Assembly (NCBI GenBank): GCA_947489665.1
Contig: CANLEH010000005.1
Span: 62,001 to 126,000, forward strand
Direction: 5' to 3'
Source of the DNA: an uncultured Roseicyclus sp.
GTDB lineage: Bacteria; Pseudomonadota; Alphaproteobacteria; Rhodobacterales; Rhodobacteraceae
DNA: 64,000 nucleotides
How positions within the stretch are numbered: position 1 is the first letter of the stretch; every line of letters begins with the position of its first letter. The position numbers were made by a program, and so were the translations under genes. Shown one piece after another: positions 34,690 to 45,261 of this stretch. Under the pieces are notes generated by a model. That model saw nothing but the letters and a program-made list of their open reading frames with translations. It was not told the DNA's origin and did no database searches.

Positions 34690-35145
34690 TCAGCCAAGCG
34701 GGCCGGGCCGCTGTTCTTCGCTGAGAAGAACGTTTGCCTCCACATTTCCAACGCTTGGCAGGGTCATGATGCGGCGGCGCAGGACACGTTCAAAGTCGGG
34801 CAGATCGCGCGCCGTGACGCGCAGGCGGTAATCGTAAAGGCCCAGGACATGTTCAACCGTCTGCACCTCCGGGATTGCCGTAATTGCACGCTCGAAATCT
34901 TCGAGGTTGGTGCGGGATTTAGTGGAGAGTTTGACACCCAGAAAGACCGTCACACCGAAACCGAGTATCTCGGCATCAAGGCTCAGGCGACGGCCTGCGA
35001 TGATCCCCGCCTCGGTCAAGCGCTGGATCCGCCGCCATGTGGCGGGCTGGCTGAGGCCCACACGGCGGCCAATCTCAGACGCTTTCAGCGTCACGTCGCG
35101 GGCGAGGTGGCGCAGGATGGCGAGGTCGGTGGCGTCGGGGGTCAT
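34690..35145 (-). CDS. Lrp/AsnC-family regulator 1
   Basis: A 151-residue Lrp-type regulator: N-terminal HTH (LAILRHLARDVTLKASEIGRRVGLSQPATWRRIQRL) and a C-terminal RAM effector domain (VQTVEHVLGLYDYRLRVTARDL, then VLRRRIMTLPSVGNVEANV). It lies 23 bases after a second Lrp gene on the same strand; the two differ clearly, so this is an old duplication or separate acquisition rather than a recent one. Confidence 0.92.
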   Translation of the reverse strand: MTPDATDLAILRHLARDVTLKASEIGRRVGLSQPATWRRIQRLTEAGIIAGRRLSLDAEILGFGVTVFLGVKLSTKSRTNLEDFERAITAIPEVQTVEHVLGLYDYRLRVTARDLPDFERVLRRRIMTLPSVGNVEANVLLSEEQRPGPLG

Positions 35146-35168
35146 AGCGGTCGGTCCAAAGGAGCGCG

Positions 35169-36781
<1,613 letters not shown>

Positions 36782-36805
36782 CGGCCCGAGCGACCGCAGT
36801 TCTCA

Positions 36806-36843
36806 GGCGCGTCCCCTTTGGGAGGAGGGGGCGCGCCTTTTTT
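36806..36843 (+). terminator. Rho-independent terminator after ilvC
   Basis: An 11-bp stem (GGCGCGTCCCC with GGGGGCGCGCC, one G-T pair) and loop, then TTTTTT. It begins 25 bases after the ilvC stop and ends just before the stop of the convergent small gene. Confidence 0.9.
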
Positions 36844-36846
36844 GTG

Positions 36847-37023
36847 TCAGCGGCGCGGGGCCGTCACCGGGTTTGGGCCGGGGCCATCTTTCGCCAGCGA
36901 CGATTTCGGGGCATCGGGGTCTGCGAGCCGTTCTTCCGTGCGCTTTTTGCTGAGCGTTGCCCAAGCCAGAAAGGCCAGCATCGTCATAAAGAACAGGCCC
37001 GCGAGGAAATACCACGTCTCCAT
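36847..37023 (-). CDS. Small single-helix membrane protein (58 aa)
   Basis: A 58-residue protein starting at an ATG with a GGAGAAG ribosome site. Residues 4-22 form one membrane helix (YFLAGLFFMTMLAFLAWATL). The rest is polar with many Lys, Asp and Pro, likely cytoplasmic. I know no named family. Its position, convergent with ilvC, suggests a conserved but uncharacterised gene. Confidence 0.65.
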   Translation of the reverse strand: METWYFLAGLFFMTMLAFLAWATLSKKRTEERLADPDAPKSSLAKDGPGPNPVTAPRR

Positions 37024-37143
37024 TTGTCTTCTCCGGTTTGTTGCGATCTGCAAGGACAACGGCCCGGCGGGGCGCGAGGTTCCGCGCTTCCCGCGACAAA
37101 GACCGCCCTTTGGGCTATGCTCAGCCGCAGGAGGAGTGCCGAG

Positions 37144-37605
37144 ATGGAATTCACACAAAAGGACCTGCCCGAACAGCCCTATATCTACGTCGACCGCGAA
37201 TGCGGCTTCGGCCCGGAAATCGCCGATGCCATGGGGTCCGCCTTTGGGGAAGTCTTTGGCTTTGTTCAGGAAAACGGGATCACGCCGCGGTCAATGCCGA
37301 TGTCGATCTACCTCGGCATGGATCCGAAGATCCTGCGGTTTCGGGGAGCGGTTGCAGTCTCGGCGGAGGATGCGGCCAAGGCGAGCGGCGCGATCAAGGC
37401 CGATACCTTGCCGGGCGGCGCCTGCATGACGGGTGTGCATGTCGGCCCCTATGACCGCATGAATGAGACCCACCAAGCGATGTGGGCCCATATGGAAGCT
37501 GAAGGGATCAAAGGCGGTATGCCGATCTGGGAAGTTTATGTGGATGATCCTGGCATGGTTGAGCCCGACACGTTGCGGACCGAGATTTATTGCACACTCG
37601 GTTGA
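37144..37605 (+). CDS. GyrI-like small-molecule-binding domain protein
   Basis: A 153-residue single-domain protein of the GyrI-like/SHS2 fold. The domain shows the paired pattern YIYVDRECGF... MSIYLGMDP... and the late GACMTGVHVGPYDRMNETHQAMWAHMEAEG with PIWEVYVDDPG. There is no DNA-binding domain, so it is a stand-alone ligand-binding or hydrolase-type member. An AGGAGGAG-type ribosome site precedes the ATG at 37144. Confidence 0.85.
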   Translation: MEFTQKDLPEQPYIYVDRECGFGPEIADAMGSAFGEVFGFVQENGITPRSMPMSIYLGMDPKILRFRGAVAVSAEDAAKASGAIKADTLPGGACMTGVHVGPYDRMNETHQAMWAHMEAEGIKGGMPIWEVYVDDPGMVEPDTLRTEIYCTLG

Positions 37606-37636
37606 CCGCCCGCCTTGCGCAGGCGACATCTGAGCC

Positions 37637-38248
37637 ATGAAGGCCACCATCCGCCCCGCCCTGACCGCCGACCGGGCCGCCATCGAGGCGGCCAGCCGCG
37701 AGACGTGGGAGGCGCACCGCCAACGCCAACCCTTTGCGTTTGCCGAAAACGGGTGGGATTTCGGCATGGCGCGCTGGCACGAAATCGCCTTTCGCGGCCC
37801 CAAGGCCGAACCGCTGGAGGAAAGCGGCAATCTGTTTGTGGCCGATGCGGGTGGGCAAATGGTGGGTTTCGTGCTGCTCAGCTGGCATGTGCGGGCGGAT
37901 GTCGAAAATATGCCCGATGGCGCGATCCTCGATATCTGGGTCCATCCGGATTGGCGCCATAAGGGTGTCGGCCGGAATTTGGTGAGTTTTGTCCAAGACA
38001 TGGCCAGAGAGGCGGATTGGGACAATCTGACAGCGGATGTTTGGGTCGGCGCGCCATCGAGCGGCCTGTTTGAGGGCGCCGGGTTTGTGCCGCAAAGCAC
38101 CACCTGGCGCTTCGGTCCCGACCGCCCGGCGCAGGCGCGGGTCAAACGGTCTGAGACGAAAGCCGGAGCCGAGGATCGTTGGTGGAAATGGGCGGTACTG
38201 CTGGTGATCGTGGCATGTTTTGCCGCCGTGATGATGTCGCAGCAATGA
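37637..38248 (+). CDS. GNAT N-acetyltransferase with a C-terminal membrane anchor
   Basis: A 203-residue protein. Residues 1-160 are a GNAT domain. The acetyl-CoA site is LDIWVHPDWRHKGVGRNLVSFVQDMA near residue 97, and the usual GAGFVPQST end follows. Residues about 178-200 form a helix (WKWAVLLVIVACFAAVMM), so the enzyme is probably tied to the membrane by its tail. Tail-anchored GNATs are uncommon. Its stop overlaps the start of the exporter gene (ATGA), so the two are coupled and the exporter may move the acetylated substrate. Confidence 0.85.
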   Translation: MKATIRPALTADRAAIEAASRETWEAHRQRQPFAFAENGWDFGMARWHEIAFRGPKAEPLEESGNLFVADAGGQMVGFVLLSWHVRADVENMPDGAILDIWVHPDWRHKGVGRNLVSFVQDMAREADWDNLTADVWVGAPSSGLFEGAGFVPQSTTWRFGPDRPAQARVKRSETKAGAEDRWWKWAVLLVIVACFAAVMMSQQ

Positions 38249-39162
38249 GCGCATCGCCAACGCAGCCCGGGGCGCTCAACTGGGTGTTGATCATAGCACT
38301 TGGTGTGATCTGGGGGACGGCGTTCATGGGCGTCTCCACCGCGCTGACCGGTTTGACGCCGTGGTGGATCACAGCCGGCCGGGTTGGCTTGGCGGCCCTG
38401 ATCCTTGTGCCCGTCGGCGCCTTGATGGGACAAGGTTTGGGCAAGGTAGACAGCGCGCGCGCCTGGGTCGTGATCGGCTTTATTGGTTTGTTTTCAACCG
38501 CTTTGCCCTTTGCGCTGCTCAGTTGGGGATTGACACAGGTGCCCTCGGCCTTTGCGGGGGTGGCGATGGGATCGGTGCCGCTTCTGGTGTTGCCGCTGGT
38601 TGCGATCTTTTCCCCTGATGAGGGGATTGGCCCGCGCCGGATCATTGGCGTGATCCTCGGGTTTGCGGGCCTCATTCTGCTGATGGGGCCAGGAGCCTTT
38701 GGCGAGGGCACCTTGGCCGGGCGGTTGGCCTGTGTGGCGGCGGCGGCGTGTTATGCCGTGGGCTCGGTCGTGACGCGCCGCGCGCCGGCTATCCCGCCGG
38801 TGGCCTTTGCCGCTGGGAGCATGCTGATTGGTGCCATCGCTTTGATCCCATTGGCCTTTCTTCTTGAAGGCCCGCCCGAGCTGACCCGACCAGCAGCCCT
38901 ATGGGCGCTAATCTACGTGGCGCTTCTGCCCACAGGTTTGGCCGCGATCATCCGCGTGCGGGTCATCACGACGGCAGGGTCGCTGTTCATGTCGCTGACC
39001 AGCTACATGGTGCCCCTATGGGCCGTCATCTTTGGCGTCACCCTGATGGGAGAGGCCCTGCCCGCCCAATTGTTCTGGGCGTTGGGCATCATCCTGGCGG
39101 GGATTGGCATCAGCCAATCCCGTGCCATTGCTCAGCAACTGCGCCCAAGAACCAGAACGTAG
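38245..39162 (+). CDS. DMT/EamA-family transporter
   Basis: A 305-residue protein with ten helices in two EamA repeats (first starts VLIIALGVIWGTAFMGVSTALTG; second at RLACVAAAACYAVGSVVT near residue 165). The family exports metabolites such as amino acids or purines, but the substrate is unknown. It starts at ATG 38245, overlapping the GNAT stop. Its end overlaps the end of the convergent CAP-domain gene by 31 bases. Confidence 0.9.
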   Translation: MSASPTQPGALNWVLIIALGVIWGTAFMGVSTALTGLTPWWITAGRVGLAALILVPVGALMGQGLGKVDSARAWVVIGFIGLFSTALPFALLSWGLTQVPSAFAGVAMGSVPLLVLPLVAIFSPDEGIGPRRIIGVILGFAGLILLMGPGAFGEGTLAGRLACVAAAACYAVGSVVTRRAPAIPPVAFAAGSMLIGAIALIPLAFLLEGPPELTRPAALWALIYVALLPTGLAAIIRVRVITTAGSLFMSLTSYMVPLWAVIFGVTLMGEALPAQLFWALGIILAGIGISQSRAIAQQLRPRTRT

Positions 39163-39623
39163 TAGCCGCCGTTATTGGCAAACCCGAATTGCGTGGCTTG
39201 CGGCGCAAGGATGTTGCGGCGATGGCCGTTCGAATTCATCCAGTCAGAGAACACCTGTTGCGTCGTGGCCTGGCCGTAGGCGATGTTCTCAGCCACAAAA
39301 CAGGCATTGTAATTGGCCGCCCGTGTGCGGGAGTTGAGCGTGGATCCACCGGAGCCGGTATGCCCAAAATTGCCTGTGCGGGCCATATCATCGGCATGGG
39401 CCTGCGCCGCCGCCTGGAGGGCCGCGGAATGGCCCAAGGGCCGGGTCAGACCGTTTCGTGCGCGCAGGGCTGACACCCGTGCGCCAACAGCGGCGATATC
39501 AATGCTCTGCCCAAAGGTCAGCCGCGTGTCCCCGCCCGCGCTATCGCGGCTGGTCACGGCAGGCGTGCAGGCCATGGTGGCCAGGGTAAGCGCCGCAAGC
39601 GCGGCGATCATGTGGATCTTCAT
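39132..39623 (-). CDS. CAP/SCP-domain lipoprotein
   Basis: A 163-residue exported protein. The signal ends in a lipobox (LATMAC, Cys near residue 19). The rest is a CAP domain: HSAALQAAAQAHADDMARTGNFGHTG near residue 66, CFVAENIAYGQ near 109, WMNSNGHRRNIL near 127, and FGFANNGGYYVLVLG at the end. Bacterial CAP proteins are secreted or membrane-linked and may act on cell-wall or other ligands. The ATG at 39623 gives the signal peptide. Its 3' end overlaps the convergent exporter gene by 31 bases. Confidence 0.87.
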   Translation of the reverse strand: MKIHMIAALAALTLATMACTPAVTSRDSAGGDTRLTFGQSIDIAAVGARVSALRARNGLTRPLGHSAALQAAAQAHADDMARTGNFGHTGSGGSTLNSRTRAANYNACFVAENIAYGQATTQQVFSDWMNSNGHRRNILAPQATQFGFANNGGYYVLVLGRSC

Positions 39624-39810
39624 TTTGAGTGATCCCTCTTTTTTGCTCGATACACCCAAAATGCCTGACGCGCGGCCAAGCGGCAAGCGTGATGAAATCG
39701 GCGTTTGACGGGATTGTGGATAAAACTTTGGATAAGTTTTATGAGTGTTCGAAAAGTGTCATTTTTTGGTGATTTTCACCGATATGTTGGAGAATTTAAG
39801 CTCGAATAGA

Positions 39811-41151
39811 CTAGGCGTGATCAGCAAGACCCTGCGCGAGACGCCGCTGTTGTGTGAGGTGCGCCCCAAGATCAAGCGTCGCAATCTCACCTTCCGCAAC
39901 CACGCGCCGGCCTTCGACGAACAGATCGCGCACTTTGCGGGGCCCGGCCAGAAGCAGCGCCGCCATGTCCCAATTCCCTGCCGCCTCAACACCAGTCATG
40001 TCCCAGATCGCAAGGTCGGCGCGGTAACCGGGGCTGATCTGACCCAGGGCGTCGCCACGGCCCAACACCTCCGCCCCGCCCCGCGTCGCGATACGCAGCG
40101 CCTCGCGCGCCGACATGGCAGAAGGGCCGGAGGCGACACGCTGCAGCAAAATGGTCTGGCGCGCTTCATCTACCAGCGATCCTGCATCGTTTGACGCCGA
40201 CCCATCGACCCCAAGGCCGACTTTCACGCCTGCATCCCGCATGGCGCGCACCGGCGCGATGCCTGAGGCGAGGCGGCAATTGGAGCAAGGGCAGTGGGCC
40301 ACGCCCGTGCCGGAGCGGGCGAACAGGTCAATCTCCGGCCCGTCCAACTTCACACAATGCGCGTGCCAGACATCCTCGCCCGTCCAGCCCAAATCTTCGG
40401 CATATTGACCGGGGCGGCAGCCGAATTTCTCAAGCGAATAGGAAATATCCTCGTCGTTTTCAGCAAGATGGGTGTGCAGCATCACGCCCTTGTCGCGCGC
40501 CAGAAGGGCCGCATCATGCATCAACTCGCGGCTGACGGAAAAGGGCGAACAGGGGGCCACGCCGACCCGGCACATCGACGCCGGGGACGGATCGTGGAAG
40601 GCGTCGATCACGCGGATGCAATCGTCGAGGATGGCGGCCTCATCCTCGACCAGGCTGTCCGGGGGCAAGCCGCCGTCCGACACGCCAATCGACATCGCAC
40701 CGCGTGTCGGGTGGAAGCGCAGGCCAATCTCGGCGGCGGCCTCGATCGTGTCATCCAGGCGCGACCCGTTGGGATAAAGGTAGAGGTGATCGGAGGACGT
40801 CGTGCAGCCCGACAAGGCCAATTCCGCCAGCCCAATCGTGGCCGAGACGCGCATATGCTCCGGCGTGAAGCGCGCCCAGATGGGATAAAGCGTTTGTAAC
40901 CAGCCAAACAAAGCCGCATCCTGCGCGCCGGGCACCGCACGGGTCAGGGTCTGATAAAGGTGATGGTGCGTGTTGACCAAGCCGGGCGTCACAAGACAGC
41001 CCGCGCAATCCAGGCTCTCGGCTGTCGAAAGCCCAAGGCCAACCTCCGAAATCTCCCCATCTTTCAGCAGGATATCGGTTTCGTGCAGCTCATCGCCGGC
41101 ATCGTTCATTGTCAGGGCAAGGCTGACATTCTTCAGAAGCAGCTCAGCCAC
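39811..41151 (-). CDS. 8-oxoguanine deaminase-like amidohydrolase
   Basis: A 446-residue amidohydrolase of the cytosine/guanine deaminase group. Metal ligands are in TPGLVNTHHHLYQTLTRAVPGAQ near residue 62, in LHTHLAENDEDISYS near 232, in WHAHCVKL near 270, and in VGLGVDGSASNDAGSL near 320. The pattern matches 8-oxoguanine deaminases, which also act on isocytosine, but related s-triazine-type enzymes are similar. The start is GTG at 41151, with an AAGGGG site, overlapping the hisN stop by 8 bases. The two genes are coupled. Confidence 0.82.
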   Translation of the reverse strand: MAELLLKNVSLALTMNDAGDELHETDILLKDGEISEVGLGLSTAESLDCAGCLVTPGLVNTHHHLYQTLTRAVPGAQDAALFGWLQTLYPIWARFTPEHMRVSATIGLAELALSGCTTSSDHLYLYPNGSRLDDTIEAAAEIGLRFHPTRGAMSIGVSDGGLPPDSLVEDEAAILDDCIRVIDAFHDPSPASMCRVGVAPCSPFSVSRELMHDAALLARDKGVMLHTHLAENDEDISYSLEKFGCRPGQYAEDLGWTGEDVWHAHCVKLDGPEIDLFARSGTGVAHCPCSNCRLASGIAPVRAMRDAGVKVGLGVDGSASNDAGSLVDEARQTILLQRVASGPSAMSAREALRIATRGGAEVLGRGDALGQISPGYRADLAIWDMTGVEAAGNWDMAALLLAGPRKVRDLFVEGRRVVAEGEIATLDLGAHLTQQRRLAQGLADHA

Positions 41152-41956
41152 GAATAGCCCCTTGAACCAGTGCCATCGCCTCGGCATGCAGCGCTTCGGA
41201 GGAGGCGGCAATCGCGCGCCCGCCGTCATGGACGGGGCCGCCCTCCCAATCCGTGACAATGCCGCCCGCGGCTTCGATCACGGCAATTGGGGCCGCAATG
41301 TCGTAGGCGTTCAGACCCGCTTCGATCACCAGATCGATCTGCCCCGCGGCCAGAAGCGCGTAGGCGTAGCAATCGCAGCCGTAGCGGACCAATTGCACGC
41401 GGTCGCGCACGGCCTCAAAACCGGCGCGGTCCTCGGCCGTGCCAACCTCGGGGAAGGTCGTGAAAAGCGTGGCATCCGCCAGCGTGGCAGAGGGCGCAAC
41501 GGCCAGCGGGCGCTCGCCGTGTGGGCCTGTCAGGCGGGCATGACCCAGCCCGCCTTCGAACCGCTCCCCGATATAGGGTTGGTCGATGATCCCGTAGAGC
41601 GGGCCGTCCGAATTGTTCAATGAAATCAGCACGCCCCAGGTTGGTGTGCCGGAGACGAACCCCCGCGTGCCGTCGATGGGGTCCAGCACCCAGGTCAGCC
41701 CGCTGGTGCCGGGCTTGGCGCCTTCTTCCTCCCCCAGGATCGCATCATCGGGCCTGCGCTCGGCCAGCACGGCGCGCATTGCGGCCTCACCCGCATGGTC
41801 AGCAACGGTGACGGGGTCGTAATGGTCGACCTCCTTCGAGACCGTACCAAGGGACGCGCCCCGAAAATGCGGCAGAATGGCCGCACGCGCGGCATCGGCC
41901 ATGGCATGGGCGCAGGCCACAATCTCATCCCGAAGGTCTTTGGAAAGATTTGTCAT
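41144..41956 (-). CDS. hisN: Inositol-monophosphatase-family phosphatase, likely histidinol-phosphatase HisN
   Basis: A 270-residue phosphatase. The metal site is built by LGEEEGAKPG near residue 72, WVLDPIDGTRGFVSG near 87, and the C-terminal LNAYDIAAPIAVIEAAGGIVTDWEGG near 216. The fit is best to HisN-type histidinol-phosphatases, the last phosphatase of histidine synthesis in many alphaproteobacteria, though the family also has other substrates. I choose the ATG at 41956; an in-frame GTG further up is possible. The gene overlaps the deaminase start (GTGGCTGA). Confidence 0.8.
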   Translation of the reverse strand: MTNLSKDLRDEIVACAHAMADAARAAILPHFRGASLGTVSKEVDHYDPVTVADHAGEAAMRAVLAERRPDDAILGEEEGAKPGTSGLTWVLDPIDGTRGFVSGTPTWGVLISLNNSDGPLYGIIDQPYIGERFEGGLGHARLTGPHGERPLAVAPSATLADATLFTTFPEVGTAEDRAGFEAVRDRVQLVRYGCDCYAYALLAAGQIDLVIEAGLNAYDIAAPIAVIEAAGGIVTDWEGGPVHDGGRAIAASSEALHAEAMALVQGAIRG

Positions 41957-42024
41957 CGCGTCGTCCCGGTCCGGTTGCATCTTGGGGTGCACCGGGCCGG
42001 GGGCCGCGTCAAGCGCTCTGCAGG

Positions 42025-42411
42025 TCAGGCAGCCGCAGATTCCGACAGCACGCGCGCCAGGTCAAACAGGCGACGACGCTGATTTTCCGGGATCGCGTAG
42101 TAGGATCGGACAAGCTCCAACGCCTCACGATCTGCCAACAGATCGCCGGGCAAACCCTCAGCCGTCTGGGCGGCCTCGGCAGCGCCCTCCTGTTCGTCCA
42201 TGCCTTCGAAGAAATAGGCAACCGGGATCGAAAGGGCTGCGGCCATATCCCAAAGCCGCGAGGCAGAGACACGGTTCATCCCCGTCTCATACTTCTGGAT
42301 TTGCTGGAATTTGATCCCGACATGGCCGGCCAGCTGTTGCTGGGTCATGCCGACCATCCACCTGCGATGGCGGATACGTTTGCCCACGTGAACGTCAATG
42401 GGGTGCTTCAC
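42025..42411 (-). CDS. XRE-family transcriptional regulator
   Basis: A 128-residue HTH protein. The Cro/C1 domain (VGKRIRHRRWMVGMTQQQLAGHVGIKFQQIQKYETGMNRVSASRLW) fills residues 9-60, with the second helix pair FQQIQKYE typical of the group. A helical tail of 60 residues may mediate dimerisation. The start is GTG at 42411 with a GAGGGAGA site; the protein extended to 42465 has no family character. Such regulators are common in alphaproteobacteria. The target is unknown. Confidence 0.88.
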   Translation of the reverse strand: MKHPIDVHVGKRIRHRRWMVGMTQQQLAGHVGIKFQQIQKYETGMNRVSASRLWDMAAALSIPVAYFFEGMDEQEGAAEAAQTAEGLPGDLLADREALELVRSYYAIPENQRRRLFDLARVLSESAAA

Positions 42412-42632
42412 AAGGTCTCTCCCTCGATAGAACACAGTCGTCCGATACACTGTCTTAGCCGTCACCGACGCCGAGGTCTGAAGCCGGCGCGTCCTAAGCC
42501 AAGGGTAGTGCGGCAGCAGAGGCGTTCAATGAATGGTTGTAATTTTTTCGCCGATTGCCGTTTGGGCCGGGCTGGCCAAGCGTGGTCGGACAGGCTAGGC
42601 CAAAGCCGATTGCGGCAGAGAAAGGCGAAGCT

Positions 42633-43592
42633 ATGCGTGCATTTGTGGTGTCAGATCATGCCATTGCCCCCAGCGTGATCGAGATTGACGAACCCGCCCC
42701 CGGTCCGGGACAGGTCAAGATCCGCATCCACGCCTGCGGTTTGAATTTCGGCGATCTGTTGATGATCAAAGGCACCTATCAGGACACGCCTGCCCTGCCC
42801 TTCACTCTGGGCATGGAAATTGCCGGTGTGGTCGAGGCGCATGGTGCGGGTGTCAGCCACCCCGCCGTGGGAACCCGCGTTGCCGTGTTTGAAGGCGCGG
42901 GCGGCTTGGCAGAGGCAGGTGTTTTCGACGCGACGCGCTGTGTGGAGATTCCTGATGAGATGCCGTTCGACCATGCGGCGGGCTTCATTGTCGCCTACGG
43001 CACCTCCCATCTTGCACTGACCGACCGGGCGCATCTGAAAGCGGGCGAACGGTTGCTGGTTCTGGGCGCAGCAGGCGGCGTTGGACTGACGGCAGTGGAA
43101 TTGGGCGCCGCCATGGGCGCCGAAGTGATCGCGGTGGCGCGCGGGGCTGAGAAGTTGGCCGTCGCCAAGGCGGCAGGTGCGGCCCATGTGCTGGACAGCG
43201 ACACCGCGGATATCCGGGCCGAGGTGAAGGCCCTGGGCGGCGCCGATGTGGTCTATGACGCGGTGGGCGGCGACGGGTTCAAGGCCGCGATGCGGGCCAC
43301 GAACCCCGGCGGGCGCCTGCTGGTTATCGGGTTTGCCAGCGGCGATGTCCCGCAAATCCCTGCCAATCATCTGCTGGTCAAGAACATCGACGCCATCGGC
43401 TTTTACTGGGGCGGCTACTTGCGATGGGCGCCTGAGCGGTTGGCGAAAAGCCTTGGGCAGCTGATGGACATGTACCGCGATGGCGCGCTGAAGCCGCATA
43501 TCGGTGCGGTCCGCCCGTTGGAGGAGGCAGGCGAGGCGATGGACCTGCTGCGGCAGCGCAAGGTCTCGGGCAAGGTTGTCGTCACGATCTAG
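42633..43592 (+). CDS. NADPH:quinone oxidoreductase-type MDR protein
   Basis: A 319-residue medium-chain reductase without catalytic zinc. Typical segments are CGLNFGDLLMIKGTYQ near residue 38, the substrate-side FAEGAGG-like region near 92, and the NADPH motif LGAAGGVGLTAVELG near 146. The family reduces quinones or enones. The ATG at 42633 is preceded by a GAGAAAGG-like site; earlier in-frame codons overlap the upstream gap. It is divergent from the XRE gene. Confidence 0.9.
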   Translation: MRAFVVSDHAIAPSVIEIDEPAPGPGQVKIRIHACGLNFGDLLMIKGTYQDTPALPFTLGMEIAGVVEAHGAGVSHPAVGTRVAVFEGAGGLAEAGVFDATRCVEIPDEMPFDHAAGFIVAYGTSHLALTDRAHLKAGERLLVLGAAGGVGLTAVELGAAMGAEVIAVARGAEKLAVAKAAGAAHVLDSDTADIRAEVKALGGADVVYDAVGGDGFKAAMRATNPGGRLLVIGFASGDVPQIPANHLLVKNIDAIGFYWGGYLRWAPERLAKSLGQLMDMYRDGALKPHIGAVRPLEEAGEAMDLLRQRKVSGKVVVTI

Positions 43593-43654
43593 GTCGGCGG
43601 CCATGCGCATGTGTTAGAGTGCCGGCATGCCCCTCAATTCAAAGGCGCGCCTTG

Positions 43655-44032
43655 ATGTCCCGACGCCCCATTTGCTTTCTGGCGACCGATAACGCCGAAC
43701 AAGCGAAAACCTTTTACGCCGATGTCCTGGGCCTGCCTCTTGTAGAGGTTTCACCCTACGCGCTGGTCTTTGACGATGCGGGAATGATGTTGCGCGTGCA
43801 GATCGTGGAAACGGTCGTCGCCCCGCCATACACGGCCTATGGGTGGCACGTTGACGACATCGTGGCAGAGATTGCGCATCTGGCCGCCCAAGGCATCCCT
43901 TGTTTGCAGTTCGCGCACCTGCCCCAAAACAGCACGGGCATTTGGACCAGCCCGGACGATGCCCAAATCGCATGGTTCAAAGACCCTTGCGGCCATACCC
44001 TGTCGTTCACGCAATTCCCCGGAGTCACCTAA
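43655..44032 (+). CDS. VOC-family (glyoxalase-fold) protein
   Basis: A 125-residue single VOC protein. The repeated beta-alpha-beta-beta-beta pattern is clear: CFLATDNAEQAKTFYADVLGLPLVEVSPYALVF near residue 6, then YGWHVDDIVAEIAHLAAQG and IAWFKDPCGHTLSFTQFP at the end. Metal ligands may be H/E at these positions but are not certain. The substrate is unknown. An alternative start at 43619 would add 12 residues. It is convergent with the LysR gene (6 bases between). Confidence 0.82.
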   Translation: MSRRPICFLATDNAEQAKTFYADVLGLPLVEVSPYALVFDDAGMMLRVQIVETVVAPPYTAYGWHVDDIVAEIAHLAAQGIPCLQFAHLPQNSTGIWTSPDDAQIAWFKDPCGHTLSFTQFPGVT

Positions 44033-44038
44033 GCGGCG

Positions 44039-44893
44039 TCACATCGCCCGGTAGGATTGGCGCAGGAACTCCACCAGCGAATCCAGCGGCTCTGTCCGCT
44101 GAAGCTCGGTCCGGTACATGTTGATCTGGATCCGCGGCAGCGCGGGCAGCGCCCCGCCATGTTCGATCTTCTCCGCATAGGGTGATTCCGTGCCCTCGAT
44201 GATGGCGTGCACGGCTAGATCGGCACTGACGGTCGCCTCCACGGTGCGGATCGAGTCCGCCTCGACGGCCATTTCCCAGCTGATCCCGGCCGCATCCAGC
44301 GCCGACAAAGCAGGCCCGCGAAAGATGCACGCGTCCTCCAACGCCAACCGCAGGGGCCGTTGCCGCCACATCTGACCCTCTTTCGCGCCGACCCAGACCA
44401 TGGGCCGTTCCAAAAGCGTTTCGCCGCCGCGGTCGAGATCCTCCTCTGTGGTCAGGATCACATCAATCTCACCGCGCGCGAAGGCCGCCTTGAGGTTGAT
44501 CGTGCCCATCGACAAAAGCTGCACCTTCATCCGGGGATAGGCCTTGTTGAAGCGCTGCAGCACCTCGGGGATGGCCGGGTAGACCACATCATGGGGCACG
44601 CCGAGCGAGATCTCGCCCTCATACTCCTTGGATGTCAGCCGCCCCAGAACTTCGTCGTTCAATTCCAACATCCGCCGCGCATAGCTGAGCATCTGTTCGC
44701 CCGCACCAGTCAGGTTCAACTTGCGTTCGGCGCGGTTGAACAGGGCCACATCCAGCGCCTCTTCCAACCGCTTGAGCTGCATCGACACGGCAGATTGCGT
44801 GAGGTTGAGAAAGCCCGAGGCTTTCGTGACACCGCCCGCATCCACAACCGCCACAAAGGCGCGGAGCGAGGTGAGATCGAGGTTTCTGGGCAT
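44039..44893 (-). CDS. LysR-family transcriptional regulator
   Basis: A 284-residue LysR protein: HTH at LTSLRAFVAVVDAGGVTKASGFLNLTQSAVSMQLKRLEEALDVALF (residues 8-52), effector domain from about residue 90. It faces a DUF1127 gene across a 123-base AT-rich gap, so it may control that gene. The inducer is unknown. Confidence 0.92.
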   Translation of the reverse strand: MPRNLDLTSLRAFVAVVDAGGVTKASGFLNLTQSAVSMQLKRLEEALDVALFNRAERKLNLTGAGEQMLSYARRMLELNDEVLGRLTSKEYEGEISLGVPHDVVYPAIPEVLQRFNKAYPRMKVQLLSMGTINLKAAFARGEIDVILTTEEDLDRGGETLLERPMVWVGAKEGQMWRQRPLRLALEDACIFRGPALSALDAAGISWEMAVEADSIRTVEATVSADLAVHAIIEGTESPYAEKIEHGGALPALPRIQINMYRTELQRTEPLDSLVEFLRQSYRAM

Positions 44894-45016
44894 TCATCAA
44901 TCCTTGTGATGATAAGCTTCACAATCATTCACTATCAAAATGCATTCCATCGGTCCATACATCACGTATCGAAATGAACTCTCCCCATTTCGTCACAAAC
45001 GCTGAAAGGAAAGCAA

Positions 45017-45241
45017 ATGGCTGATCTGTCCCTGTCCCGTCCCCATTCTGGTTGCAGTGCAAAGACTGCGCCCGAGATCCGCCTGACTGTCCTTCAGCGG
45101 ATTTTCGGCGTGTGGCGTCAACGCCAGCACCTCGACCGGCTCGACGCCCATATGCGCCGCGATATCGGGGTCACCGACGCGCAAGTGCACCGTGAGGTGG
45201 AGCGCCCGATCTGGGATGTGCCGACCACCTGGCGGCTCTGA
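45017..45241 (+). CDS. DUF1127 (YjiS-like) small protein
   Basis: A 74-residue protein with the DUF1127 pattern: LQRIFGVWRQRQHLDRLDAHMRRDIGVTDAQVHREVERPIW. Short Arg-rich members of this family are abundant in alphaproteobacteria and several affect RNA turnover or stress responses; the role here is unknown. A GGAAAG ribosome site precedes the ATG. Confidence 0.88.
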   Translation: MADLSLSRPHSGCSAKTAPEIRLTVLQRIFGVWRQRQHLDRLDAHMRRDIGVTDAQVHREVERPIWDVPTTWRL

Positions 45242-45261
45242 CGCCACGCGATAGCAAAAAA

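Noticed and set aside
41144-41151. Frameshift between hisN and the deaminase gene
   Set aside because: The GTGGCTGA overlap is a normal coupled stop/start and both proteins are full length.
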